A DNA stretch of 18,147 nt from DASXHD01 sp038239005 (GTDB taxonomy: Bacteria > Myxococcota_A > Polyangia > Polyangiales > Polyangiaceae): NCBI GenBank assembly GCA_038239005.1, contig JBBSFE010000133.1, forward strand, positions 1 through 18,147. Direction: 5' to 3'. The translations under genes were made by a program, and so were the position numbers. Positions 5,753 through 12,866 of this stretch are shown in pieces. How positions within the stretch are numbered: position 1 is the stretch's first letter; every line of letters begins with the position of its first letter. The notes beneath the pieces were generated by a model. It saw only the letters and a list, made by a program, of their open reading frames with translations. It was not told where the DNA came from and did no database searches.

Positions 5753-6915
5753 ACCGCCTCTTCGTCCTGTGTGCGCTGACAGTCCTGGTTGCTTGCTCGA
5801 ACGGGGGCAAGGGCGACGCCGACAAAGCAGCCCCGAGCGCTTCTGCGGGCGACGAGCACAAAGGCCTCGTCAAACGCGTTCGCCTTCCGGCATCGGTTGT
5901 CGCTGACGCGAAGATCGAAGTGAAGCCGGTGACGACCGAGATCCTCGCGACGACGCTCGGGCTTGCCGGGGAGATCGTCGCCGACCCGGACCGGAGCGCG
6001 CGTGTTTCTTCGCCCCTTGCCGGTCATCTCGAGACCGTCAGCGTGCGCGAAGGCGCCCACGTCACGAAGGGCGATCCGCTTGTCGTGCTCCGCGTTCCCG
6101 ATCTCGGCAAAGTGCGCAGCGCGTACGCGGCGACGACCGTGCGCGCGAAGACCGCACGTAGCAACGCGGGCCGACTGAAGGCGCTCTTCGACCAACGCCT
6201 CACATCGGAGCAAAACGCGCTCGACGCAAAGGCGGAGGCCGACGCTCTTGATTCCGAGGCGCGCGCTCTCGGCGAACAGCTCGGTGCGATGGGCGCCGGT
6301 GCGGCCGGGTCCGATTTTCTTCTGACGATTCGCGCCCCGGTTTCTGGCGTCGTCATTTCGCGTAATGCGATCGTTGGTGAGCCCGTCACCACCGACAAGG
6401 TTCTCGCAAGCATCGCAGACTTGGAGGAGGTCTGGTTTCTCGGACGCGTCTTCGAGAAAGACCTGGGACGTCTTGCGGAGGGTTTACCTGCGGAGGTGAC
6501 GTTGAACGCCTATCCGCAGCAGCAGTTCGACGGCACGCTCGAACAGCTCGGCCAGACCATCGATCCGGTCGCTCGCACCCTGACGGCGCGCGTCCGTCTC
6601 AAGAACCGCAACAACCTTCTACGCGTCGGTCTCTTCGGTGTGGCGCGCATTGGTCTCGCGCAATGTGAAAAGCGCGAGCCGGGACTCATCGTTCCGCGTA
6701 CTGCGATCACTGAGATTACGGGGAAGAAGGTCGTCTTCGTTCGCGAGCCTGACGGCGAGTTCGTGATGCACGAGGTCGGCGTTGGCGATTCGGCGCTCGG
6801 CAAAGTGCAAATTCTTACGGGCCTTCGTGAAGGCGAGCCCATCGTGACGAACGGTGTGTTCACGCTCAAGAGCGCGGTGCTCAAAGCCAGCCTCGCTGAC
6901 GACGACGAGAAATAG
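5749..6915 (+). CDS. czcB: CzcB-like periplasmic adaptor lipoprotein
   Basis: The 388-residue membrane fusion protein would bridge the RND pump and outer membrane factor. The signal MNRLFVLCALTVLVAC ends in a good lipobox (LVAC, C16), so it is anchored to the inner membrane. The lipoyl/barrel-sandwich halves lie at about 88-115 (SSPLAGHLETVSVREGAHV) and 193-215 (IRAPVSGVVISRNAIVGEPV), separated by a helical hairpin at 118-180. A beta-barrel domain (about 220-300) and membrane-proximal domain follow. The His-rich N-terminal insert of Cupriavidus CzcB is absent. The start overlaps the czcC stop by four bases and the pump gene begins 2 nt after its stop, so all three are translated as one unit. 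Confidence 0.88.
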   Translation: MNRLFVLCALTVLVACSNGGKGDADKAAPSASAGDEHKGLVKRVRLPASVVADAKIEVKPVTTEILATTLGLAGEIVADPDRSARVSSPLAGHLETVSVREGAHVTKGDPLVVLRVPDLGKVRSAYAATTVRAKTARSNAGRLKALFDQRLTSEQNALDAKAEADALDSEARALGEQLGAMGAGAAGSDFLLTIRAPVSGVVISRNAIVGEPVTTDKVLASIADLEEVWFLGRVFEKDLGRLAEGLPAEVTLNAYPQQQFDGTLEQLGQTIDPVARTLTARVRLKNRNNLLRVGLFGVARIGLAQCEKREPGLIVPRTAITEITGKKVVFVREPDGEFVMHEVGVGDSALGKVQILTGLREGEPIVTNGVFTLKSAVLKASLADDDEK

Positions 6916-6917
6916 CG

Positions 6918-9900
6918 ATGGCGTTCCTGTCCGCAATCGTCCGTTGGTCGCTGAAGAACCGACCCATCGTGCTCGTGCTCGCACTGATGTTCTGCGTGCT
7001 CGGAGTACGTGCCGCGCTGAGCCTTCCTATCGATGCCGTGCCCGATCTGACCAACGTGCAGGTTCAAATCATCACGACGGCTCCGGCGCTCTCGCCGATC
7101 GAGATCGAGCAATACGTCTCGACACCGGTCGAACGTGCGATGGCGGGTATCCCCAACATGACGGAGATTCGATCACTTTCGAAGTACGGCCTGTCGGTCG
7201 TCACCGTCATCTTCAAGGACGACACGCCGATCTATTTCGCGCGACAACTCGTCGCCGAGCGTATGAGCGACGCGCAGGAAGCCGTTCCGGCGCAGTACGG
7301 AAAGCCCGAGATGGGACCGATCTCGAGCGGGCTCGGCGAGATCTTGCAATTCACCGTGGAGAATGACGCGCTGACGTTGATGCAACTCGAGGACGTCCTC
7401 GAGTGGCAGCTCGTTCCGCAGCTTCGAATGGTGCCGGGTGTCGTCGAAGTAAACAGCCTTGGTGGTGAGCAGCGACAGTATCAGGTCGTGCTTGATCCAA
7501 ATCGTCTGCAGGCTGCCGGTGTGTCGGTGCTTCAGGTGACGGACGCGCTCAAGAAGGCGAACGCAAACGCTGGTGGTGGCTATCTCGAATACAACCAAGA
7601 GCACGTCGTCATCGGCACGTCGGGTCAGGTGAAGAGTCCCGACGATCTTCGACACGTCGTCATCGGCGCGACACCGCAGGGGATTCCGATCACGATCAAC
7701 ACCGTCGGTGACGTTCGCTTCGGCGCACGAATGCGGCGCGGCGCGGCGACCAAGGACGGTAAGGGCGAGGTGTGCGTCGGCGTTGCGATGATGCTGATGG
7801 GCGAGAACTCACGAACGGTGACCGAGGCGGTCAAGAAGAAGCTCGAGGCCCTCGAGCCCTCGCTGCCGAAGGGCACGCACGTGGATATCTTCTACGACCG
7901 TTCGGTGCTGGTCGATCGCACGACGCACACGGTGTTCAAGAACTTGATCGAAGGTGCCTTGCTCGTTTTCGCGGTGCTGTTCCTGATGCTCGGCGATCTG
8001 CGCGCTGGCGTTGTGGTTGCGCTCGTCATCCCGCTCGCACTCATCGCTGCAGTCTTCGCGATGAATTCGATGGGGCTCTCCGGCAATCTCATGAGCCTCG
8101 GCGCGATCGATTTCGGTTTGCTCGTCGATGGCGCCGTCATCATCGTGGAGAACACCGTCCGCCGAATGTCCGAACGGCGCGTCGAAGCCGGACGCGCGCT
8201 GACGAACGAAGAACGCACCGAGCTCGTCGAGTCGGCGACACTCGAAGTACGCTCCGCAAGCATCTTCGGCGAGGCAATTATCGCCATCGTCTATTTGCCG
8301 ATCCTCACGCTGAGCGGAATCGAAGGAAAACTCTTTCGACCGATGGCAACAACCGTCCTCCTCGCACTTGCGGGTGCATTTGTGTTCTCGCTCACAGTGG
8401 TGCCAGCTCTCGCGAGCTACGTCGTTCGTGAGAAGACGACCCATGACGACACGTGGATCGTCCGCAATGCCCGTCGCCTGTACGTGCCGGTGCTCGACCG
8501 TGTGATGCGGCACCGATGGATCACCGTAGGGGTGGCGGTTGCGGCACTCGCAGCAGCGCTTTTCACGCTGACCCGAATTGGTGCCGAGTTCGTACCCACG
8601 CTCGACGAAGGGGATCTTCTGGTCGAGGCGCGTCGCCTTCCTGGCGTCGCGCTCACCGAGTCCGTCCTTACATCGGCGCGCCTCGAACGCGCTCTCTTGC
8701 AAATACCCGAGGTGCGCCACGTTGTGAGCAAGACGGGCGCCCCCGCCGTCGCGACGGATCCCATGGGCGTGGAGCAGTCCGACGTGTTCGTGAATCTCAA
8801 GCCGCGCGGCGAGTGGCGCAAAGGGCTTACGCGCGACGCGCTGATCGCGGAGATGAAAGCAAAGATGGAAGCGACGCCAGAAATCGGTGGCGCGATCTCG
8901 CAGCCGATCGAGCAGCGTGAGAACGAGCTCGTCGGCGGCGTCCGCTCCGACGTTGCAGCCATTCTCTACGGTCCGGATTTGGACGCGCTCGCAAAAAGTG
9001 CGGATGAAATCGCAGATGCCATTCGCAAGGTGAAAGGCGCCGTCGACGTTCGAAGTGAGGAGATTGCCGGTCTACGCTACCTGCGCATCACACCTGATCG
9101 GTACAAGCTCGCACGCTACGGACTCACGATTGCAGACATCAACGAAGTGACCGAGACGCTCGCCGTCGGACACAAGGTCGGCGACGTGCTCGAGGGCGAT
9201 CGACGCTTCGCAATGGTCGTCAAGGTCGAGCATGGCTACGCCGGTGATCTCGACGCGCTTGCCTCTTTGCCTTTGCGCTCCGTGTCCGGCGAGGTCGTTC
9301 CGCTCGGCGACGTCGCGACGTTGGAGTTTTCGACCGGTCCTTCCGAGATCAATCGCGAGAGCTTGTCGCGTCGCATCACCATCGAGTTCAACGTTCGCGG
9401 ACGCGACATGATGACGGTGGTCGGCGACGCGCAGAAAGCCGTGGGCCTACTCGCGCTCCCGAGCGGCTATCGAATCGAGTGGGGCGGACAGTTTCAGCAC
9501 TACACGGAAGCGAAAGGGCGACTCGAAGTCGTCGTGCCGCTCTCGCTTGCACTGATCGCATTTCTTCTGTGGTTGGCGTTTCGTTCAGCGCGCGACGCGG
9601 TTTTGATTTTTTTGAACGTTCCGTTCGCAATCATTGGCGGCGTTTTCGCTCTCGCGATTCGGGGGATCCCATTTTCGATTAGTGCGGGTGTGGGTTTCAT
9701 TGCGCTCTTTGGTGTCGCAGTTCTCAACGGTTTGGTGCTCGTTTCGTTCGCACGACACCTCGAAGAAAGTGGCTCGGCGCACGACGACGCAATTCGAAAG
9801 GCGGCACAGGTACGGCTTCGTCCGGTGTTGATGACAGCCCTTGTGGCCTCGCTTGGATTCCTCCCAATGGCACTCTCCACGTCGCCCGGATCCGAAGTGC

Positions 9901-10010
9901 AACGGCCGCTAGCGACTGTTGTTATCGGCGGGTTGTTCACGGCGACCCTGCTCACGATGTTGGTGCTTCCAGTCGTATATGCCCGATTCGCACAGCCACC
10001 TTCGAAGTAG
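6918..10010 (+). CDS. czcA: CzcA-like heavy-metal RND efflux pump
   Basis: This 1030-residue pump is full length for the HME-RND family. It has twelve membrane segments: TM1 at about 15-33, a large periplasmic loop to about 335, a central TM2-6 block, a second loop, and the C-terminal block. The proton relay motif in TM4 reads DFGLLVDGAVIIVEN with D398, D404 and E411. This is the DFG...DGA...VEN form associated with divalent cations (Zn/Co/Cd), not the copper/silver CusA form, which has AIGAMVDAA. It would move metal from periplasm, and perhaps cytoplasm, to the outside using proton motive force together with CzcB and CzcC. There is no frameshift or missing key residue. The gene starts 2 nt after the adaptor stop with no separate strong ribosome site, implying coupling. 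Specificity among divalent metals is not resolved. Confidence 0.92.
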   Translation: MAFLSAIVRWSLKNRPIVLVLALMFCVLGVRAALSLPIDAVPDLTNVQVQIITTAPALSPIEIEQYVSTPVERAMAGIPNMTEIRSLSKYGLSVVTVIFKDDTPIYFARQLVAERMSDAQEAVPAQYGKPEMGPISSGLGEILQFTVENDALTLMQLEDVLEWQLVPQLRMVPGVVEVNSLGGEQRQYQVVLDPNRLQAAGVSVLQVTDALKKANANAGGGYLEYNQEHVVIGTSGQVKSPDDLRHVVIGATPQGIPITINTVGDVRFGARMRRGAATKDGKGEVCVGVAMMLMGENSRTVTEAVKKKLEALEPSLPKGTHVDIFYDRSVLVDRTTHTVFKNLIEGALLVFAVLFLMLGDLRAGVVVALVIPLALIAAVFAMNSMGLSGNLMSLGAIDFGLLVDGAVIIVENTVRRMSERRVEAGRALTNEERTELVESATLEVRSASIFGEAIIAIVYLPILTLSGIEGKLFRPMATTVLLALAGAFVFSLTVVPALASYVVREKTTHDDTWIVRNARRLYVPVLDRVMRHRWITVGVAVAALAAALFTLTRIGAEFVPTLDEGDLLVEARRLPGVALTESVLTSARLERALLQIPEVRHVVSKTGAPAVATDPMGVEQSDVFVNLKPRGEWRKGLTRDALIAEMKAKMEATPEIGGAISQPIEQRENELVGGVRSDVAAILYGPDLDALAKSADEIADAIRKVKGAVDVRSEEIAGLRYLRITPDRYKLARYGLTIADINEVTETLAVGHKVGDVLEGDRRFAMVVKVEHGYAGDLDALASLPLRSVSGEVVPLGDVATLEFSTGPSEINRESLSRRITIEFNVRGRDMMTVVGDAQKAVGLLALPSGYRIEWGGQFQHYTEAKGRLEVVVPLSLALIAFLLWLAFRSARDAVLIFLNVPFAIIGGVFALAIRGIPFSISAGVGFIALFGVAVLNGLVLVSFARHLEESGSAHDDAIRKAAQVRLRPVLMTALVASLGFLPMALSTSPGSEVQRPLATVVIGGLFTATLLTMLVLPVVYARFAQPPSK

Positions 10011-10013
10011 GAG
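10009..10013 (+). promoter_or_regulatory. Ribosome binding site favouring GTG 10021
   Basis: AGGAG overlaps the stop codon of the pump gene and lies 7 nt before GTG 10021, but only 1 nt before the in-frame ATG 10015. The GTG is therefore the better start for the CDF gene. Confidence 0.65.
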
Positions 10014-10020
10014 AATGATT

Positions 10021-10923
10021 GTGGACCACCATCACGACCACGAGGCGAACAGCTCAAAGGAGCGCGCTTTTGTCATCGGAATGGTCGCGAACCTGGCGTT
10101 CGTCTTGATCGAAGTGATCTACGGACTGCGCTCGCATTCGATGGCGCTCATCGCGGACGCCGGCCACAACGCCGGCGACGTTCTCGGACTTGGTCTGTCG
10201 TGGGGCGCAACAATTCTTGCGACAAGGAAACCGTCGAAACGCCGAACGTACGGGCTCCGTAAAGCGTCGGTATTGGCCGCGCTCGCAAACGCGATGATGC
10301 TCGTTGCTGCAACTGGAGCCATTGCGTGGGAGTCGATCGGGAGGCTTCGCGAACCCGTGCTTGTGCGCGGGACGACCGTAATCGTCGTCGCGTCACTTGG
10401 CGTTGTAGTCAACGCTGGCTGCGCAGTTCTTTTCATGCGCGATCGCAAAGGTGACCTCAACGTCGGGAGCGCGTTTCTCCACCTCACAGGTGACGCGGCA
10501 ATCGCTTTCGGCGTCGTTGTGGCGGGTGTCGTCATGCTGTTGACAGGATGGAGCTTGCTCGATCCCATCGTCAGCTTGGTCGTGTCCGTGGTCGTGCTCG
10601 TAAGCTCTTGGGGCCTCCTGCGGAGCTCGGTAAACCTCATCGTCGATGCGGTACCCGAGGGAATCGATCTCGACGAGGTGCGCCTGTATCTCGTTAGTCT
10701 GGTCGAGGTGAAGGAGGTCCACGACATCCATGTATGGGCGATGAGCACGACCCAAACTGCGTTGACCGCGCACTTCGTGATGCGCGCCGAACCGTGCCCG
10801 GCATCGTTCTTGAGCGAGGTCGAGATAGCGCTCCATCGCACGTTTGGAATCGATCACGTGACGATCCAGCTTGATCCGCTCGACTCTCCGCCGTGCAAAC
10901 TGGCGCCTGACGATTCCGTATGA
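10021..10923 (+). CDS. czcD: CzcD/ZitB-like cation diffusion facilitator
   Basis: The 300-residue inner-membrane proton/metal antiporter would move Zn (also Cd or Co in relatives) from cytoplasm to periplasm, feeding the adjacent CzcCBA complex. It begins with a His cluster, MDHHHDHE. The tetrahedral transport site is of the Zn-type HD-HD form: H49 and D53 in TM2 (DAGHNAGD) and H154 and D158 in TM5 (HLTGD). Six membrane segments are followed by a cytoplasmic domain with HDIHVWAMSTTQTALTAH, the usual CDF C-terminal strand. It differs from the DmeF-like protein at 1602, which has His-His in TM2, so the two probably differ in metal preference. The gene lies 10 nt after czcA and belongs to the same transcription unit. 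Confidence 0.9.
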   Translation: MDHHHDHEANSSKERAFVIGMVANLAFVLIEVIYGLRSHSMALIADAGHNAGDVLGLGLSWGATILATRKPSKRRTYGLRKASVLAALANAMMLVAATGAIAWESIGRLREPVLVRGTTVIVVASLGVVVNAGCAVLFMRDRKGDLNVGSAFLHLTGDAAIAFGVVVAGVVMLLTGWSLLDPIVSLVVSVVVLVSSWGLLRSSVNLIVDAVPEGIDLDEVRLYLVSLVEVKEVHDIHVWAMSTTQTALTAHFVMRAEPCPASFLSEVEIALHRTFGIDHVTIQLDPLDSPPCKLAPDDSV

Positions 10924-11049
10924 CGGGTGCAAACCGGCACGCAGCGACGTCTTCTTCGGCACGTTCACACGGCTTGGCACACTTTGCCCCCACGAAGTTC
11001 GAAAAACGCGGAGGATGCGCATGGCACGAACTCTGCTGGCGTCGTCGTC
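10924..11049 (+). other. Intergenic region between czcD and the Cys-rich lipoprotein
   Basis: This is a 126-nt gap. A GGAGG (11010-11014) sits 6 nt before ATG 11021, which opens only a 30-codon frame ending at 11113 that overlaps the lipoprotein start in another frame. I see no convincing terminator for the czc unit, so the lipoprotein may be read through from it. Confidence 0.35.
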
Positions 11050-11409
11050 ATGCGCTTTTCGAAAACGATTTCGGCGATTGGATTTCTGGTGGCGTGTGGA
11101 ACGACCGGCGTGACACCGGGCACCGACGCGGGGGACAGCGGAGCAGACGCCGCCAACGATGCCAACAACGGAAGCGTGTGCTGCACCCCCGACCCATCCC
11201 CTGGATGCTGCATGCGCTACGGAGGTTGGTCGAGCGACGGGGTGTGCCCAAGCGTGTGCGATGGAATGCCGCAGCCGAACGATCCGGCCTGGAGTCTCAC
11301 CAAAGACACTCACGGTTGTTCGATATGGACCAATCCGAAACCGACCGGTGTTCCGGGAACGTGCGGTGTGCCCACGCTCGACGGCGGAATGGACTCCTCG
11401 TTGGACTGA
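11050..11409 (+). CDS. Small Cys-rich lipoprotein
   Basis: The predicted 119-residue protein starts MRFSKTISAIGFLVAC, with a lipobox LVAC and modified C16, followed by an Asp/Ala/Gly/Asn linker (about 25-41) of a kind common in Polyangia lipoproteins. The mature domain has eight Cys (44, 45, 53, 54, 66, 70, 90, 105), including two CC pairs, probably as disulfides, and ends with an acidic tail. I recognise no family. The start is chosen for the signal peptide; the ribosome binding site is poor. Upstream, a good GGAGG serves ATG 11021 in another frame, so either a leader peptide is coupled to this gene or the sequence hides a frameshift. A role with the czc genes is only suggested by position. 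Confidence 0.6.
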   Translation: MRFSKTISAIGFLVACGTTGVTPGTDAGDSGADAANDANNGSVCCTPDPSPGCCMRYGGWSSDGVCPSVCDGMPQPNDPAWSLTKDTHGCSIWTNPKPTGVPGTCGVPTLDGGMDSSLD

Positions 11410-11416
11410 CGTGAAG

Positions 11417-11430
11417 GGCGTGCTCACGCC
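11417..11430. terminator. Weak bidirectional hairpin between convergent genes
   Basis: GGCGTG and CACGCC form a 6-bp inverted repeat with a 2-nt centre (more realistically 5 bp with a 4-nt loop) where the lipoprotein and zwf genes converge, 14 bp apart. There is no T-run. Confidence 0.3.
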
Positions 11431-12866
11431 GCCGAGTGAGGACTGAGAGATCGCCAGCGGCGGCCATCGCGTGAAACGAGGTCGTGCGCCTCCTTCGGTC
11501 CGTCGCTCCCGAGCTCGTAGACGGGTAGGCTGGACTTGTCTGCGTCCCACGCATCGAGAATTGGCGTGATGAACGACCAAGCCTGCTCGACTGCGTCGCG
11601 GCGTGCGAACAGCGTTGCATCTCCTCGAATGCAATCGAGCAGCAGCCGCTCGTATGCGTCGGAGAGAGGCTTCCGGAATGTATCGGCGTACGTCATGTTC
11701 ATGGCGACGCTCTCTACTGCGATATGTTCTCCGGGGACTTTGGCCACGAAGTGCAAGGTGATCCCCTCCTCGGGTTGGATGCGCAAGACGAGAACGCTCG
11801 GCTCGAACATGTGACACGCCTGCTCGCGCGTGAATAGGCAAAGAGGGATCGCCTGAAAGTGAATCGAAATCTCGGTGCATCTCTCAGCGAGATGCTTTCC
11901 GGCGCGCAGGTAAAATGGCACGCCCTGCCAGCGCCAGCTGTCGACCATGACCTTCAGCGCCGTGAACGTAGGCGTGACGGAATCGGGAGCCACGCCTTCT
12001 TCTTCGCGGTAGCCGCGATATTGTGCGCGCACGACGTCCGTTGCGCATTCCGGTCCGATGGGACGGAGCGATCGGAAGACTTGAAACTTCGCATCTCGAA
12101 CGTCGTCGGCATCGAACGATGTCGGTGCCTCCATGGCGCAGAGCGCGAGGACCTGGAGCAAATGATTTTGCACGACGTCGCGCAAGACGCCGTTCGCGTC
12201 GTAAAAACGCCCGCGCTTCTCGATGCCAATCGACTCCGCCGCCGTGATCTGGACGTGATCGATGTACTTACGATTCCAAAGCGGTTCGAAGATCGAATTT
12301 CCGAATCGGAAGACCAAAATGTTCTGCACCGTCTCCTTACCGAGATAGTGGTCGATTCGGAAGATCTGGCTCTCGTCGAGATACTCGGCGCAAAGCGCAT
12401 TGAGAGCGCGCGCTGATGCGAGGTCTCGTCCGAACGGCTTCTCGATGATGACGCGAGTCGCCGACCCCTTGACGAGCAGGCCATGCTCGTGGAGATTCCG
12501 CAGCACGACCGGAAAGAGGTCGGGTGGCGTCGCCAAATAGAAGATTCGATCACCGTCCTTGAGCTTCTCTTTCAACGCGATGTAGACATCAGCCTCGTCG
12601 AGGTTGCCGTGCACGAAGGCGACGCTGGCGGCGAAACGGTCCCAGACCTGATCGTCGAGCGGAAGTCGTCGCGAAAACTGCGCCGCTGATTCGCGGAGCC
12701 CTTTTCGCAACTCGTCGACTGCTCCCTCTTTGCGACCCACGCCCACGATCGCCATCTCCTTGGGCAAGGCTCCGTCGACCATCAAATTGTAGAGTGCGGG
12801 AACGAGCTTTCGTTGCGTGAGATCTCCGAAGACGCCGAAGATGACGAGTGTGCGCGCGTCGGTCAT
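11424..12866 (-). CDS. zwf: Glucose-6-phosphate 1-dehydrogenase
   Basis: This 480-residue cytoplasmic enzyme oxidises glucose-6-phosphate to 6-phosphogluconolactone and makes NADPH (or NADH), the entry step of the pentose phosphate and Entner-Doudoroff routes. The nucleotide-binding N-terminus reads IFGVFGDLTQRKLVPALY; G11, G14, D15 and L16 fit the GxxGDL pattern, although Val-Phe replaces the common Ala-Ser. The substrate Lys is in EKPFG (142-146) and the active-site signature RIDHYLGKE is complete at 170-178. Length matches bacterial Zwf. Its ATG overlaps the stop of the copper ATPase gene by four bases (12863-12866), so it is translationally coupled to a metal pump rather than to sugar genes, which is unusual. 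It may supply reductant to the redox genes of the same run or for oxidative stress; it may also be a second copy in the genome. Confidence 0.95.
   Translation of the reverse strand: MTDARTLVIFGVFGDLTQRKLVPALYNLMVDGALPKEMAIVGVGRKEGAVDELRKGLRESAAQFSRRLPLDDQVWDRFAASVAFVHGNLDEADVYIALKEKLKDGDRIFYLATPPDLFPVVLRNLHEHGLLVKGSATRVIIEKPFGRDLASARALNALCAEYLDESQIFRIDHYLGKETVQNILVFRFGNSIFEPLWNRKYIDHVQITAAESIGIEKRGRFYDANGVLRDVVQNHLLQVLALCAMEAPTSFDADDVRDAKFQVFRSLRPIGPECATDVVRAQYRGYREEEGVAPDSVTPTFTALKVMVDSWRWQGVPFYLRAGKHLAERCTEISIHFQAIPLCLFTREQACHMFEPSVLVLRIQPEEGITLHFVAKVPGEHIAVESVAMNMTYADTFRKPLSDAYERLLLDCIRGDATLFARRDAVEQAWSFITPILDAWDADKSSLPVYELGSDGPKEAHDLVSRDGRRWRSLSPHSAA

Noticed and set aside
7809..8720. Long minus-strand frame opposite czcA
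   Set aside because: It has charged low-complexity composition typical of antisense frames, and the RND pump on the other strand is complete.
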